Positions 29,874 to 40,878 are shown, counted from the stretch's first letter. The stretch is DNA of 64,000 nt from Sphingomonadales bacterium (GCA_027486415.1 JAIXPC010000008.1:310001-374000), one strand, 5' to 3'. Notes: a model not told the origin generated them from the letters alone. Numbers and translations: made by a program.

Positions 29874-30235
29874 CGTGGCCTCTCCCGTGGCGGCGGCGGC
29901 GGCAGGTGCGCCTTGGCCAGCGCCTTTTCCAGATCCGCCAGCATCTGCCCGAAATCCCGCGTCAGCCCGGCATCACGGCCAATCAGCACATGATCGGCAC
30001 CAGGGTGGCCATGCACGGGGATCACGGCGCGGGCGATTTCGCGGAGGCGGCGTTTCAGGCGGTTGCGGGTGACGCTGTTGCCGACACGCTTGGTGACGGT
30101 AAAGCCGGCGCGCATTGCCGCGCTGCCGTCGTCACGCTGGCGAACAAGCAGCACAAAGCCGGCGGATGGGACCCGCCGGCCTTGGTTTGCTGCCAGGAAA
30201 TCCCGTCGCAGCCGGATCGTCTCCGGCGCAGGCAT
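29870..30235 (-). CDS. rnpA: Ribonuclease P protein component
   Basis: Basic protein of 121 aa that binds the RNase P RNA to mature tRNA 5' ends. Key signatures are the RxRxxF-like N-terminus (LRRDFLAAN), [25 protein letters not shown] (the RNR motif) and a Pro-rich C-terminal end (PPPPP). The ATG at 30235 is four bases from the rpmH stop. The gene is in the conserved rpmH-rnpA-yidD-yidC block. Confidence 0.95.
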   Translation of the reverse strand: MPAPETIRLRRDFLAANQGRRVPSAGFVLLVRQRDDGSAAMRAGFTVTKRVGNSVTRNRLKRRLREIARAVIPVHGHPGADHVLIGRDAGLTRDFGQMLADLEKALAKAHLPPPPPRERPR

Positions 30236-30239
30236 GGGA

Positions 30240-30374
30240 TCAGGCGGTCAGCTTCTTGCGGCCGCGGGCGCGGCGGGCCTGGATGACCTTGCGGCCGCCA
30301 ACGGTCGCCATGCGCGCGCGGAAGCCGTGACGGCGGGCGCGGACGAGCTTGGACGGCTGATAAGTGCGCTTCAT
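30240..30374 (-). CDS. rpmH: 50S ribosomal protein L34
   Basis: The 44-aa protein begins [18 protein letters not shown] and ends [17 protein letters not shown], the nearly invariant L34 sequence. The start at 30374 follows an AGGA about eleven bases upstream. It is the first gene of the unit, and the interval to argJ carries a -35/-10-like pair on the minus strand. Confidence 0.97.
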   Translation of the reverse strand: MKRTYQPSKLVRARRHGFRARMATVGGRKVIQARRARGRKKLTA

Positions 30375-30437
30375 TGATCGTGGTCCTGAAACAAAGATCG
30401 GGCCTGACGCAGAGAGCTGCGCCCGGAAAGAGAGGTG

Positions 30438-30466
30438 CCGATAATGCGCGGGCGCTGCAGAGTCAA
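30438..30466 (-). promoter_or_regulatory. Putative sigma-70-type promoter for rpmH-rnpA
   Basis: On the minus strand a TTGACT hexamer (30461-30466) is followed after 17 bases by TATCGG (30438-30443). The distance from the -10 box to the rpmH ATG is about 63 bases. The -35 is one base off consensus; the -10 is weak, as is common in GC-rich alphaproteobacteria. Confidence 0.45.
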
Positions 30467-30502
30467 CGCACTTGTCACTGGACAATCTGCAAAGCGGTGG
30501 CA

Positions 30503-31738
30503 ATGGGCCAATCCATGCAACGCTCCCCGCTCGCCCTGCCCTTTCCTGCCCTTCTGCCGATTGCCGGTGTGCGTATCGGCACCGCCAGCGTGCCCTACAA
30601 GGCATGGACACGGGACTGCGTGACCCTGGTGGAATTTGCGCCCGGCACGGCGGTGGCCGGTGTGACAACCCGATCGCTGTGCCCGTCGCCGGAGGTGGAA
30701 CTGTGCCGCGCCAAGCTGCCCGGCGGCCATGCCCGCGGGCTGATCGTGAACGCCGGCAACAGCAATGCTTTCACCGGGGCCGCCGGCATGGCCGCCGCCC
30801 GGGCGCAGGCCGCGCGGGTGGCGGAGCGTCTGGACTGTTCAGCCGACGCGGTGTTCAGCGCATCAACCGGCGTCATCGGCGTGCCGCTGCCCATCGATCT
30901 GGCGGTCGAAGGTGTCGACAAGGCCCACGCCCGGCTGGGCGAGGCGGACTTTCTCGCCGCGACCAACGCCATCGGCACCACCGACACCTTCCCCAAGGCC
31001 GCAACTGCCAGCGCCATCGTCGGTGGCAAACGTGTGTCCATCAACGGCATCGTCAAGGGCAGCGGCATGATCGCGCCCGACATGGCGACCATGCTGGGTT
31101 TCATCTTCACCGACGCCGCCATCGCGCCCGCACTGTGGCAGGCAATGCTGAACGACGCGGTCGCCTCGACCTTCAACGCCATCACGGTCGACAGCGACAC
31201 CAGCACGTCCGACACGGTGCTGGCCTTTGCCACGGGCGCTGCCGGCAACACCGCACTGGCGACGATGGATGATGCCGGCGCCGAAGCGCTCGCCGCGGCC
31301 CTCACCGACATCTGCCGCCATCTCGCCATTCTCGTCGTCCGCGACGGCGAAGGCGCACACAAGCTTATCGAGGTGACGGTGACCGGCGCCGTCGACGACG
31401 CTTCAGCCAAGCGCGTGGCGCTGAGCATCGCCAACTCCCCGTTGGTCAAGACCGCAATCGCCGGCGGCGATGCCAACTGGGGCCGAATCGTCATGGCCGT
31501 CGGCAAGGCCGGCGAGCCAGCTGACCGTGATCGGCTCTCGATCCGGTTCGGCAACACGCTGGTCGCCGCCCAGGGCGCCGTCGTTCCGGGTTACGACGAA
31601 GCCCCGGTGGCCGCGCACCTGGCTGGTGACGAGGTCAGCATTGCCGCCGATCTCGGCATGGGCACCGGCCGCGCCCGCGTGTGGACCTGCGACCTGACCC
31701 ACGGCTACATCAGCATCAACGCTGACTATCGCAGCTGA
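30503..31738 (+). CDS. argJ: Bifunctional glutamate N-acetyltransferase / amino-acid acetyltransferase ArgJ
   Basis: Protein of 411 aa that recycles the acetyl group between N-acetylornithine and glutamate in arginine synthesis. The self-cleavage region is [18 protein letters not shown], where the chain is cut before the Thr in ATML to create the N-terminal nucleophile of the beta subunit. [15 protein letters not shown] and [18 protein letters not shown] are other family motifs. The ATG at 30503 was chosen because the open frame upstream covers the rpmH promoter; an ATG four codons later is an alternative. It is divergent from rpmH. Substrate range (one or both reactions) cannot be read from the sequence. 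Confidence 0.95.
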   Translation: MGQSMQRSPLALPFPALLPIAGVRIGTASVPYKAWTRDCVTLVEFAPGTAVAGVTTRSLCPSPEVELCRAKLPGGHARGLIVNAGNSNAFTGAAGMAAARAQAARVAERLDCSADAVFSASTGVIGVPLPIDLAVEGVDKAHARLGEADFLAATNAIGTTDTFPKAATASAIVGGKRVSINGIVKGSGMIAPDMATMLGFIFTDAAIAPALWQAMLNDAVASTFNAITVDSDTSTSDTVLAFATGAAGNTALATMDDAGAEALAAALTDICRHLAILVVRDGEGAHKLIEVTVTGAVDDASAKRVALSIANSPLVKTAIAGGDANWGRIVMAVGKAGEPADRDRLSIRFGNTLVAAQGAVVPGYDEAPVAAHLAGDEVSIAADLGMGTGRARVWTCDLTHGYISINADYRS

Positions 31739-31794
31739 ACGCCTCCCCAAATTGCGGATAGGGCGTTGTCCGGCTGCGGGCCATCATCCCCGCC

Positions 31795-32703
31795 ATGCTG
31801 CCCATTCTGTACCACTACCCCGCCTCGCCCTTTGCCGAACTGGTGCGCGCGGCCTTCGGAGCGAAGCATCTGGCGTGGGGCAGCCTGATCGTCCCCAACG
31901 TCCTTCCCAAGCCTGACCAGACACGGCTGACCGGTGGTTACGGGCGCACACCCGTCGTCCAGATCGGTGCCGACATCTATTGCGACACCGGGGCCATCCT
32001 GCCGGCACTTGAGTCGCTGCCGGGCCCCAGTCTCTACCCGGCGCCGCTGGGGCCACTGCACCGGCTGGTCGCCAGTTGGGCCAATGGGCCACAATTCTTC
32101 GCCCATGTCGGCGCGGCGATGGGCGGGATGACGCCAGTGATGATGGGGGAAGCCTTCATCAAGGACCGGCAGGCGCGATTTGGCATGGATCTGGGCGCTT
32201 TGGGCCGCGCCGCGCCGCATCTGGCCGGGCAAGCGCTGGTGGCAGCACGCTGGCTGGCCGACACGCTGGCCGACGGCCGCGCCTTCATCGGCGGCGATGC
32301 GCCCGGTGCGGGCGATCTCGCGCTCTACAGCAACATCTGGTTCGTGAAGGCGGTGCCCACCGCCGCCGCCAACGCCGCGGCGATGCTGGCGATGCCGGGC
32401 ATGGCAGACTGGTTTGCGCGCATGGCCGCATTCGGTCACGGCCAGCGGCGCGAGGTGACGCCGGAGGATGCCCTGGCGGCGGCGCGGGCCAATTCCCCGG
32501 CGCCGGTCACAGGCAACATCGACGCGCCCTATGCGGCAGGGATGCAGGTCGGCATCACGCAGGAGGGGACGCGCGACGAACCCAGCATCGGCAGGCTGTT
32601 GCGCTGTGATTCAACCGGCATCACGATTGCGCGGAAGGTGGAAGGCGGGTTGACCGTCCATGTCCACTTCCCGCGATTGGGTCAGGTGGTATCGCCGGCC
32701 TGA
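31795..32703 (+). CDS. Glutathione S-transferase family protein with C-terminal extension
   Basis: Protein of 302 aa. The N-terminal thioredoxin-like domain (residues ~1-80) starts LYHYPASPFAELVRAAF and contains RTPVVQIGADIYCDTGAIL, the usual GST cis-Pro and Ser/Asp site. A GST-type helical domain follows to about residue 215 (FIGGDAPGAGDLALYSN). The last ~70 residues (AGMQVGITQEGTRDEPSIGRL) form an extra beta-rich region not found in classical GSTs. Substrate unknown. It is convergent with trxA. The ATG at 31795 is the only plausible start. Confidence 0.85.
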   Translation: MLPILYHYPASPFAELVRAAFGAKHLAWGSLIVPNVLPKPDQTRLTGGYGRTPVVQIGADIYCDTGAILPALESLPGPSLYPAPLGPLHRLVASWANGPQFFAHVGAAMGGMTPVMMGEAFIKDRQARFGMDLGALGRAAPHLAGQALVAARWLADTLADGRAFIGGDAPGAGDLALYSNIWFVKAVPTAAANAAAMLAMPGMADWFARMAAFGHGQRREVTPEDALAAARANSPAPVTGNIDAPYAAGMQVGITQEGTRDEPSIGRLLRCDSTGITIARKVEGGLTVHVHFPRLGQVVSPA

Positions 32704-32716
32704 GCCGGCGTTGCCA

Positions 32717-33034
32717 TCAGGCCAGCGCGCCCGACAGCCACGCCTTCAGTTCGCCCTTGGGCTTGGCGCCCACCTGCATGGCGACCGGCTTGCCGCCCTT
32801 GAACAGGATCATGGTCGGAATCGACATCACGCCATAGCGACCCGGCGCTTCGGGATTGTCGTCGATGTTGACCTTGACGATCTCGACTCCGTCCATTTCG
32901 GCATTCAGCTCTTCCAGCGCCGGGGCGATCATGCGGCACGGGCCGCACCATTCCGCCCAGAAATCAACGAGCACGGGCTTTTCGGCATTGATCACGTCAG
33001 CTTCAAAGCTGGCGTCGGTCACGGCTTTGGTCAT
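32717..33034 (-). CDS. trxA: Thioredoxin
   Basis: Protein of 105 aa with the redox motif WCGPC at residues 29-33 inside [15 protein letters not shown] and the cis-proline loop [14 protein letters not shown]. It is the general cytoplasmic disulfide reductant. The start [10 protein letters not shown] at 33034 gives standard length. It follows addA by 32 bases on the same strand; addB-addA-trxA is a common alphaproteobacterial arrangement. Confidence 0.96.
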   Translation of the reverse strand: MTKAVTDASFEADVINAEKPVLVDFWAEWCGPCRMIAPALEELNAEMDGVEIVKVNIDDNPEAPGRYGVMSIPTMILFKGGKPVAMQVGAKPKGELKAWLSGALA

Positions 33035-33066
33035 GGAATATCTCCGCAATGGGCGTTCTCGAGCGC

Positions 33067-36000
33067 CTAGATAGGCGCTGCCTCGTCGCTCTGCAATGCG
33101 GCGCCGGGCTGCCACCCGGCCAGCACTTCGGCTGGCACCTCGATCAGGCGCGGACCTGCGGTGTAAAGCAGCCCGGCGCGCACCTGGCGCCCGGGAAATA
33201 CCCGCACCAACGCTGCGGCATAGGCGCCCATCTGCGCCACGTGCGCCTGCGGCACCGCCGCCAGATCGGCGGGCACCCGGCTGCCGGTCTTGAAGTCCAC
33301 GGCCAGCACGTCGGTCTCGCTTACCAGCAGCCGGTCGATACTGCCGGCGATCACGGCTTCACCGACGACGGCGGCCACGGGTGCTTCGGTCAGCGCATCA
33401 GGCGCGAACACAGCGGCAAATGCCGGATCATCGAGCACGGCGAGCACCGTTTCGGCCAGTTCCGCCGCATCCAGATCGGGCACATTCAACGTGCACCACG
33501 CCAAGGCCACCCGGCGGCGCACGGCAGGAGCAATGCCGGGCAGGGTTTCGAACAATTTGTGCAGCGCCGTGCCGCGCCGGGCAGCGGCCTGGCGCGCGGC
33601 GCTGGGGGGCGGATCGGCGACCGTGTCGCTGCCCAGGCTTGATGGTGCGAGCGGGCGCGGCGGTCGCGCTTCTGCCGGTGCATCGCGCAGCCACCATTGC
33701 TCGAGCGGCAGCCGGCTCTTGTCCGGCCTGATGTCGGTGGGCTTCACCTCTGGCGGCAGCCCGCTCGCCAGCACGCGTGACGGCCCCGGCCACAACCCAT
33801 CGCTGGTCTCCTGCAGGCCGGCATCGGCCAGTGCGGCTTCGACCAGCGCATACCAGCTTTGCGGGTGGACATCCCACTCCTTGCCCGGCTTTGACGCACC
33901 GCCGATGAACAGCATCTCTTCGGCCCTGGTCAGCGCCACATACAGCAGCCGGCGATACTCGCGCGCCGCCCGGCCCTCGCGATCGGCAATGGCCTCGGCC
34001 AGCCACGCCGGCGGTTCGGCGAGGCCCGGCGGCAGCCACAGCGGCAGTTCCGGACCGTTGCCGACAGCATGGACAACCGCCCCCTTTTCGCGGCGCGGCA
34101 CGCTGCAGGCATCGGCCATGATGACGATCGGTGCCTGGAGACCTTTGGCGCCGTGCACCGTCATCAGCCGCACGGCATCGATGGCAGCTTCGGGGTCGCG
34201 CTTCACCTCCAGGTCGCCAGCCGCCATCCACGCCAGGAATGCCTGCAGGCTGGCCGCGCCTGCCGCTTCGCAGGCCAGCGCCTGATCCAGCACGGTTTCG
34301 ATGGCGTCACGCGCCTCCTCGCCCAGCCGGGCCAGCAGCTTGCGACGACCGGCGAGGGGGCCTGACAAAATGGTTTCCAGGAAGCGGTAGGGCGAAACGT
34401 CTGCCGCCAGCCGCAGCACCTCGGCCAGCCAGGCGCGCGGGGCTGACAATGCGGGATCGTCGCTGGCCTGCACCGCCGCCCACAGCCCTCCCTTGCGAGT
34501 GGCTGCCACCGCCGTCAGCGCATCATGGCCGAGCCCGCAGAATGGAGAGACCAGCAATGACGCCACCGCGAGATCGTCGCCCGGCTGGCAGGCGAATTCG
34601 ACGAGTGCCAGCAGATCGGCCACCGCCAGCGGTTCGGCGAGATTGAGCCGGTCGGCCCCCGCAACCGGAACGCCAGCTTCGTGCAGCGCCGCCACCAGCG
34701 CGTTCATCAGGCCGCCACGCCGCCGCACCAGCACAAGAATATCCTGCGGCATCACCAGCCTGCCGCTTGCCGGCAGGCGCAGGCGGGTTTCGGGCCGCAG
34801 CCAGCCGGCAATGGTGGCGGCGATGCTGCGCGCCATGGCAATATCAAGCGCCAGCGGCGGCGCGTCGGGATCATCGCCGCCGTTATCATCATCGTCGTCT
34901 ACGGCATCGTCACGCGGCAGCATCGGCGGCCAAAGGGTGACCACGCCTGCACCTTTCTTGTGGGCGATGTGGCGCTCTACGCCCTGCGGATCGAACTGGT
35001 CGCCGCCGACGTGGCCGATGACGCGATCGACCACATCGAGGATGGTCGGCACCGATCGGAAATTGACCGTCAGCGGCTGTTCGATCCAGCGATCCGGCTC
35101 GGCCTCGCACAGCTGCCAGAAATCCTGCTTGCGATCAGCATAGATGGTCGGATCGGCACCCTGGAAACCAAAGATCGACTGCTTGAAATCGCCGACGACG
35201 AACAGGCTGCGGAACAGGTCGCGCTGGCCGGCGCCGCTGAAGAATTCCAGCGTCAGGGCGCGGATCACCTCCCATTGCAGGAAATTCGTGTCCTGCGCCT
35301 CATCCACGAGCACGTGATCGATGCGGCTGTCGAGCTTGAAGCGAACCCAGTCGGCAGCGCCATCCTCCGACAGCAGGCGGGCGGCGGCGGCGATCATGTC
35401 GTCATAATCGATGACGCCGGCACGGCGCTTGGCGGCACGCCAGTCCTGCGCCAGCCGCACCGCCACCCTGAGATGGCGGCCAGCAAAGGCCAGGATCTGC
35501 CAGCGTTCCCGCACCGCGCGGATCGCGCGCAGATGCGCCTGCATCTCGGCGCAGAGCGGGTACCAGTCGGCGAGCGCCTTTGGCACCATCCAGTCGGCCG
35601 CACGGGGGTCGCCGTCAGCCTTGAAGAACACGCTCCACAGATCGTCAAAGGCGGCGACCTTGTCGGTCGTCTCGTCATAGCCAGCCAGCTTCCTGGCGAT
35701 GTCGACGGCGCGGGAGCCGCCCTGCTGGCCCATGACGCGGGCAAAGTCGCGCAGCTTCCCCCATGGCAGCCCGGCAATCGCCGCCACCAAGGCCCTGGCC
35801 TCGCTGTCGTCATCGGCAAGGCCCAGTCCGCGGCGCAGCAACGGCTCGACGCCCTCGACACGCAGGTCGGCCAGCGCATCGCCATGGCGGGACAGGCAGG
35901 CCATGATCTCGTCCAGGCGGCCTTCGCCGCCATCGATGGCAATTTCGGCAATATCGGCGCGGAACGCCGGATCGCCGCTGTCGATGAGCGCATCGGCCAG

Positions 36001-36492
36001 AACCCGGCGGCGCAGCAGGGCAGCGGCGCGATCATCCAGCGTCTGGAAACCGGGCGTGATGCCTGCTTCCACCGGGAAACTGGCGATCAGGCCCTGCGCG
36101 AAACTGTGGATGGTCTGTATGGCGAGGCCGGCCGGCGTTTCCAGCACGGCGGCGAACAGTCCGCGCGCCCGCGCCAGCGTTTCGGCGTCGGCGGCAGCCC
36201 CGATCGCGGCGAGATCGCTGATCAGTGCGGCCTCCTCACAGCCGGCCCAGTGGGCCAGCCGCGCCATCACGCGATCGTGCATTTCGGCCGCCGCCAGCTT
36301 TGTGAAGGTCAGACACAGGATACCTGCCGGCCGCGCCCCGCCCAGCAGCAGGCGCAGCACCCGCGCGCTCAACACCTGGGTCTTGCCGGTGCCTGCCGAT
36401 GCCGCCACCCAGGCATGAACGGCCGGATCGGCGGCCAGCGCCTGCGCGTCCTTCAACGGGTCCAGCGCCTTGATCTCGCGGGGCGCGCTCAT
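33067..36492 (-). CDS. addA: Double-strand break repair helicase-nuclease AddA
   Basis: Protein of 1141 aa. UvrD-type helicase motifs: Walker A ASAGTGKT (residues 31-38), [12 protein letters not shown] (Ia), [10 protein letters not shown] (motif II), [16 protein letters not shown] (III), [16 protein letters not shown] (V) and [15 protein letters not shown] (VI). The C-terminal nuclease domain carries AVDFKTGS (residues ~1064-1071), the RecB-type active-site lysine. With AddB it resects double-strand ends for RecA loading. The start at 36492 overlaps the addB stop (ATGA); an ATG eight codons upstream is possible. Confidence 0.96.
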   Translation of the reverse strand: MSAPREIKALDPLKDAQALAADPAVHAWVAASAGTGKTQVLSARVLRLLLGGARPAGILCLTFTKLAAAEMHDRVMARLAHWAGCEEAALISDLAAIGAAADAETLARARGLFAAVLETPAGLAIQTIHSFAQGLIASFPVEAGITPGFQTLDDRAAALLRRRVLADALIDSGDPAFRADIAEIAIDGGEGRLDEIMACLSRHGDALADLRVEGVEPLLRRGLGLADDDSEARALVAAIAGLPWGKLRDFARVMGQQGGSRAVDIARKLAGYDETTDKVAAFDDLWSVFFKADGDPRAADWMVPKALADWYPLCAEMQAHLRAIRAVRERWQILAFAGRHLRVAVRLAQDWRAAKRRAGVIDYDDMIAAAARLLSEDGAADWVRFKLDSRIDHVLVDEAQDTNFLQWEVIRALTLEFFSGAGQRDLFRSLFVVGDFKQSIFGFQGADPTIYADRKQDFWQLCEAEPDRWIEQPLTVNFRSVPTILDVVDRVIGHVGGDQFDPQGVERHIAHKKGAGVVTLWPPMLPRDDAVDDDDDNGGDDPDAPPLALDIAMARSIAATIAGWLRPETRLRLPASGRLVMPQDILVLVRRRGGLMNALVAALHEAGVPVAGADRLNLAEPLAVADLLALVEFACQPGDDLAVASLLVSPFCGLGHDALTAVAATRKGGLWAAVQASDDPALSAPRAWLAEVLRLAADVSPYRFLETILSGPLAGRRKLLARLGEEARDAIETVLDQALACEAAGAASLQAFLAWMAAGDLEVKRDPEAAIDAVRLMTVHGAKGLQAPIVIMADACSVPRREKGAVVHAVGNGPELPLWLPPGLAEPPAWLAEAIADREGRAAREYRRLLYVALTRAEEMLFIGGASKPGKEWDVHPQSWYALVEAALADAGLQETSDGLWPGPSRVLASGLPPEVKPTDIRPDKSRLPLEQWWLRDAPAEARPPRPLAPSSLGSDTVADPPPSAARQAAARRGTALHKLFETLPGIAPAVRRRVALAWCTLNVPDLDAAELAETVLAVLDDPAFAAVFAPDALTEAPVAAVVGEAVIAGSIDRLLVSETDVLAVDFKTGSRVPADLAAVPQAHVAQMGAYAAALVRVFPGRQVRAGLLYTAGPRLIEVPAEVLAGWQPGAALQSDEAAPI

Positions 36493-39467
36493 GCCCGGTC
36501 TCCGCGGTTGATCCATTCGGCCACGCGCGCCAAATGATCATAATCACCCCACGCCCACTGCGGTCGCAGCTTGGGCGGGAACGGATTTTCGGTCAGCAGA
36601 TAGTGCCCGGCCAACGCGGCAGCCTTCTCCAACGCGAGCTCGATGTGATCGGCAGCCGTCACCTGCTTGCCAAGCGGGTTGCTGCGCTTGCCCGCCTCAC
36701 GCCGCCCTCCCTTCAGCTGCCAATACTCGATGCCGCCGGGCAGGCCACCCGCAACCGGCTTGCCATCGCGGGTCAACGTGCCGGCCGCCGCCATCGCAAG
36801 GCCCAAGGCCAGCTGGTTGGCCTCCAGCGTCCGCACCCGCGTGCCACTGGGGGGCGGCCCCGTCTTGTAATCCACCACGCGCAGCCGGCCATCGTCGTGC
36901 CGATCCAGCCGGTCGATACGGCCACGCAATTCCACGCCGCCGGGCAAGTCCATGCGCCCCTCGACCTCGGCAATCATCTGGCGCCATCCGTCGGCTTCGT
37001 CGTCCAGCACCTGCCCGCCGGCCCACAGCAGGGCGCGCTCGATCCGCGGCACCCATGCCGCCTCCAGCAATGGAAAATGCGACGTCGCCTGTTTCAGCAC
37101 TTCTGCCATGATGCGTCGCAGCTGGCTTTCCGAACCATGGTTACCCTTCACCCAGGCTTCCAGCACGCTGTGGGCCAGTTCGCCGCGCATCGCCGGGGTG
37201 GGGTCCTGATCCAGCGGATCGAGCGGACGCAATTTCAGGATGTGGCGCGCATGGAAGGCAAAGGGGTCGCTGACCAGCGTATCGATTTCCGTGATGCTGA
37301 TCCGCTTCGGTCGCAGGGCCAGCGGGGGATTGGGCTGCGGCTGGCTGGCGGCGCGTGGCAGGCCGTTGGCGGCATCGACGGCACGGGCAATGGCAATCAG
37401 ATCGTCGCGACGCGGCAGCGGCGGAGCGCCGCCGCGTTCATACTGCGCGCACAGCCGCAGCCACAGCCGCGACGGCACCTGCGGGCCACCAGCATCGCGG
37501 CGGGCGCGGGTGATCAGCACCCGCCTTGCACTGGCCGCACGCAGGAAATCCTGCGCCGCCAGTCCCTGCGCCCGTGCCGTGCCGGGTAGGCCCAGCCTGG
37601 CGCGGATGGCGGGCGCCAGCCACGGATCGGGCGCCGGCCGGCCCGGCCAAGTGGCTTCGTTCAACCCGGCCAGCACCAGCACGTCGGCGCGGGTCAGCTG
37701 GGCCTCCACCGGGCCCAAGATGGCAAGGCGTGGGTGGCCCTGCCCCGGCACGCGCACACTGCGGCCATGCATCAGCGCGCCCAGCAGCGCCGGCGCTTCG
37801 TCAGGGCGCAGGTCGCCAAACAGTGCGCCGTGCTGCTCAACCTCCGCCACCAACGCCGCCAGCTGGCGACCTTCCGGGCCTGACCACGCCAGATCACCAG
37901 CCAGCGCAGTGGCGCTTTCGCGCAGCGCAGCCATGAGTTGCGGCAGGGTGACGGCGCGGGCGGCGCGCAGCGCCTCCAGCGGCTCCAGCGCGGCGGCCGC
38001 ATCGGCCCACCAGCTCATCAGCGGACCGGGGTCGCGTTTTCTGTCGGCCAGCCAGCGATCGATCGCCTCGCCGGTCGCATCAAGCCCCGGTGGCGGGCGC
38101 ACCCCGCGCAGGGCGATATCGGCCTGGCGCACGTGCGCCGCAAAGCCGGCATCCCCGCGCCGGACCAGATCATGTTTCAACACCGCGAGCAGCCGTGCTG
38201 GCGCGAAATCCTCCGCCATCGCCGTCACCAGCGCCAGCGCCAGGGCCCCTGGCGGCGTCAACGACAGCGGCGTTCCCGCCGACGAATCGACGGCGATGCC
38301 CCAGCGCCGACAGTGGGCCGCAACGCGGCGGGCCAGCACCGGATCCGGCGTGATCAGCGCGGCGCGAATGCCGGGCGTTTCCAGTGCCTCACGCAGCGCC
38401 AGCGCCACCACCTGCGCCTCTTCTGCTGCCGTGGCACATTCGGCCAGCGCCAGACCGTCGATAGCCCCGGTGGCCGGCATGGCCGAATTCGCATTGGCCG
38501 CTGCCGCCGGGGCGAGCGACGCCAAGAGCGCTTCTGCCCGTTCCGCCGGCCCATCCAGTTCACCACCGTCATGGGGCCAGCGCAGCACGTCGGCCCGTTC
38601 CAGCCCCAGCCCGGAAAGCAATGTCGCCAACGTCCATTGCGGGTGGCCCGGATCGCCGCCATCGGCCACCGCAACCCAGCGCGCCATGCCGGCATCCGAC
38701 ATATCGTCGTCCAGCCCCGGCAGCACCACCAGTCCGCGTGGCAGATCAAGCACGGCGGCGAGCAAGCGCACCAGCGCCGGTGTGGGATTGGCGAGCCCTG
38801 CGGCCACAACCAGACCATCGGGCGGCTGCAACCGCCAGCGGGCGATGGTGGCATCGATCAGGGCGGCAAGACGTGTCGCGCCTTCGGTGCCGCCGTGGCC
38901 ACCGCGCGCATCGGGCCACAGCACCAGGATCAGTTCCAGAAAGGCCAGCGTCTTCTGCCAGTGATCGGCCAGATCCTGATCATCGGCGGCAGCGCGCAAT
39001 GCCTCGGGATCGATCTCTTCGGCCAGCAGCGCATCCAGCACCTCGCCCAGCGCATCGCCCAACCGCAACCGCTCGACTGCCGAACGGGCCTCGCCTGGCA
39101 GTCTTGCCGACAGCTGCGCCATTTCAAGACGCCGCACCAGCGCTGGCACCGCAGGGCTCACCAGCGCTTCACCGGCGGCCAGGCGATCAAAGCCGGCATC
39201 ATCAATATCACCCACCGGCACCATGCGCGGCAGCAGCAGGCCACGCCCGTCGCCTGCGCCGGGCAGTTGGCGGACGAAGGCTTCGGTCAACGCCGTCACG
39301 GCCCGGCGGTTGGGCAGCAGCACCAGGCAGCGCGCCAGCGCCAGTGGATCACCGGCCGTTTGCGCCAACAGCCCTGCCGCCAGCGCATCTGCGAAGGCGA
39401 CATGGAGCGGGATGTTGAACAGGGCCGGCGCACGGCCGGAAACCAACGATTGTCGATCTTCAATCAC
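36489..39467 (-). CDS. addB: Double-strand break repair protein AddB
   Basis: Protein of 992 aa, partner of AddA. The N-terminal part is a degenerate helicase domain (VLLPNRRAVTALTEAF) and the C-terminal part carries the nuclease motif RVVDYKTGPPP. A middle segment has NEATWPGRPAPDPWL, common to the alphaproteobacterial AddB family. I do not see the clustered cysteines of the iron-sulfur form of AddB known in Firmicutes. The GTG at 39467 is the open-frame start; the true start could be a little internal, because the first ~15 residues lack conserved features. Confidence 0.93.
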   Translation of the reverse strand: MIEDRQSLVSGRAPALFNIPLHVAFADALAAGLLAQTAGDPLALARCLVLLPNRRAVTALTEAFVRQLPGAGDGRGLLLPRMVPVGDIDDAGFDRLAAGEALVSPAVPALVRRLEMAQLSARLPGEARSAVERLRLGDALGEVLDALLAEEIDPEALRAAADDQDLADHWQKTLAFLELILVLWPDARGGHGGTEGATRLAALIDATIARWRLQPPDGLVVAAGLANPTPALVRLLAAVLDLPRGLVVLPGLDDDMSDAGMARWVAVADGGDPGHPQWTLATLLSGLGLERADVLRWPHDGGELDGPAERAEALLASLAPAAAANANSAMPATGAIDGLALAECATAAEEAQVVALALREALETPGIRAALITPDPVLARRVAAHCRRWGIAVDSSAGTPLSLTPPGALALALVTAMAEDFAPARLLAVLKHDLVRRGDAGFAAHVRQADIALRGVRPPPGLDATGEAIDRWLADRKRDPGPLMSWWADAAAALEPLEALRAARAVTLPQLMAALRESATALAGDLAWSGPEGRQLAALVAEVEQHGALFGDLRPDEAPALLGALMHGRSVRVPGQGHPRLAILGPVEAQLTRADVLVLAGLNEATWPGRPAPDPWLAPAIRARLGLPGTARAQGLAAQDFLRAASARRVLITRARRDAGGPQVPSRLWLRLCAQYERGGAPPLPRRDDLIAIARAVDAANGLPRAASQPQPNPPLALRPKRISITEIDTLVSDPFAFHARHILKLRPLDPLDQDPTPAMRGELAHSVLEAWVKGNHGSESQLRRIMAEVLKQATSHFPLLEAAWVPRIERALLWAGGQVLDDEADGWRQMIAEVEGRMDLPGGVELRGRIDRLDRHDDGRLRVVDYKTGPPPSGTRVRTLEANQLALGLAMAAAGTLTRDGKPVAGGLPGGIEYWQLKGGRREAGKRSNPLGKQVTAADHIELALEKAAALAGHYLLTENPFPPKLRPQWAWGDYDHLARVAEWINRGDRA

Positions 39468-39589
39468 GTCGCCAGCATAAACGGCCCGGCAGCCTTCGCC
39501 AGCCCTGTTATGCTTTGCGAATATTGACCGTGATCTTTTCTGGTCGGGCGTGTCCCGTTCGCTGGATCAGCCTGAACTCGTGCCCCGGC

Positions 39590-40261
39590 TCAGGCCGCGT
39601 TGCGCTGGTAACGGGCACGCACCCGCGCCTCTGTCCGCAATGCATCGGCCGCCAGCGCCAGCATGGCCTGATATGTCTCTGCCGAGATGGCGAGGAAGCT
39701 GCGGCGACCATCGCGCTGGCACTGCCGACGCACGATCAATCCGGCCTTGGTCATGCCACTGATCCAGCGCAGCGCCGTGGTGCTGGGCACATCGGCGGCG
39801 ATGCACAGGCTGGTGACCGAGGTTTCGCGCCGCCAATAATGGGCGATCGCCAGATCGAGCAGGATGTCCCATGCCGGCTCCCCCAACGACAGGCCGGCCA
39901 GATGGCGACCACGCAGCCGGCGGATGCGGAACTGGCTTTCGATAAAGGCAATGCAGTCAGCTTCGGCTACGTCGCTTGGCGCCGGCTGTGGCTGGCCAAT
40001 CAGTTTGTCGGCAAGAGCGGCAAGGCCCTGCGCCATATCCGCCACCTGCCGCGCAATTGCTGCGGCGGGATCGTTGTTCGCCGTCCCCGCCAGCGCCTGC
40101 AGCGCAGCAAAGTCGAGCTGCCCCAGATCGGTTCGAACCGCTGGCAAACCATGATCGTCTTGCCCGGAAAGTTGTGGAGGCTGGCGGTCGAGCGCCACAG
40201 CGGCAAGCGCAATGCCCGCCTCGGGCGGCCGCCCGTGCCCACCATTACCAACTTCAACCAT
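39590..40261 (-). CDS. Winged-helix DNA-binding regulator (MarR-like)
   Basis: Protein of 223 aa. The C-terminal ~110 residues form a winged helix: the recognition region VTSLCIAADVPSTTALRWISGMTKAGL and the wing RRQCQRDGRRSFLAIS. The RFRIRRLRG-HLAGLSLGEPAWDILLDL segment before it is typical of a sphingomonad wHTH family in which I recall no ligand. The N-terminal ~90 residues are Ala-rich, probably helical. ATG at 40261 preferred; a TTG thirteen codons upstream is an alternative. It is the last gene of a minus-strand cluster with two related unknown proteins (40305 and 40879), possibly co-transcribed. Confidence 0.78.
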   Translation of the reverse strand: MVEVGNGGHGRPPEAGIALAAVALDRQPPQLSGQDDHGLPAVRTDLGQLDFAALQALAGTANNDPAAAIARQVADMAQGLAALADKLIGQPQPAPSDVAEADCIAFIESQFRIRRLRGRHLAGLSLGEPAWDILLDLAIAHYWRRETSVTSLCIAADVPSTTALRWISGMTKAGLIVRRQCQRDGRRSFLAISAETYQAMLALAADALRTEARVRARYQRNAA

Positions 40262-40304
40262 TTTGTTCAGGCCCCCGATGTCAACATTAGAATTCAGCAA
40301 CCGT

Positions 40305-40787
40305 TCAATGATCGGCCGACACTAAAGTTAACATCGTCTCCAAATTGGCGATGCATAGGGGCTGGTCCATTATGGACATTGATGACCGGGAAATAAGTTC
40401 ATTAAGGTTAGCGTTTGGAGACCATGCGACCACCGGCCCGGTTTCCCCCGGATGTGAATTGGGCAGCATGGCGAGGCACAGACGGGCTGGCGGGCAAAAC
40501 GCGGGGCCCGGCGAAAAACTGGCCACATCCCATCCCAGAAGCTCAGCAAGTATGATGATGGGTTCGGCCGTCTCGGGCGGCACGCCGAACAGTGCAAGGC
40601 GGCACGGCAGCGCCGGCGCGATGCCTGGCCCGCTGAAGCGAGTGCTGGACTGGGGCGTGGAACCATCATGCCCGGGCGTCTTGCCATACCCGGTTGTCGT
40701 GGCGGCCCCTGCAAGAAGCGCTGGCCGGATCGTGACGCCGTCGTCCACCCGATCGCCCTGCCCTGCCAACTCCATGACCATCTTCAC
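40305..40787 (-). CDS. Hypothetical protein, paralogue of the gene at 40879
   Basis: Protein of 160 aa, unrecognised. Residues ~60-90 (CRLALFGVPPETAEPIIILA then ELLGWDV) match the other small protein of this cluster (CITLVGLPPDDTLHISLLAE, ILGWRV). The pattern resembles the first strand and helix of a receiver-like fold, but a true receiver's acidic pocket is missing (inference). The N-terminal ~55 residues look disordered. The GTG at 40787 was chosen because GGGAGG lies about eight bases before it. The gene is 43 bases upstream of the winged-helix gene on the same strand. Function unknown. Confidence 0.62.
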   Translation of the reverse strand: MKMVMELAGQGDRVDDGVTIRPALLAGAATTTGYGKTPGHDGSTPQSSTRFSGPGIAPALPCRLALFGVPPETAEPIIILAELLGWDVASFSPGPAFCPPARLCLAMLPNSHPGETGPVVAWSPNANLNELISRSSMSIMDQPLCIANLETMLTLVSADH

Positions 40788-40878
40788 CAGCCGTGCCTCC
40801 CGTTTGCCCAGGCGATCCGCGCCCGATCACTGGTAACGGCTGCGCGAGCGCCAGCTTTGGCGGCGGGCTGCGATATGC

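Noticed and set aside
30375-30502. Possible replication origin next to rpmH
   Set aside because: In some bacteria oriC is near rpmH-dnaA, but no dnaA gene and no DnaA-box cluster is visible here, and many alphaproteobacteria have oriC elsewhere.
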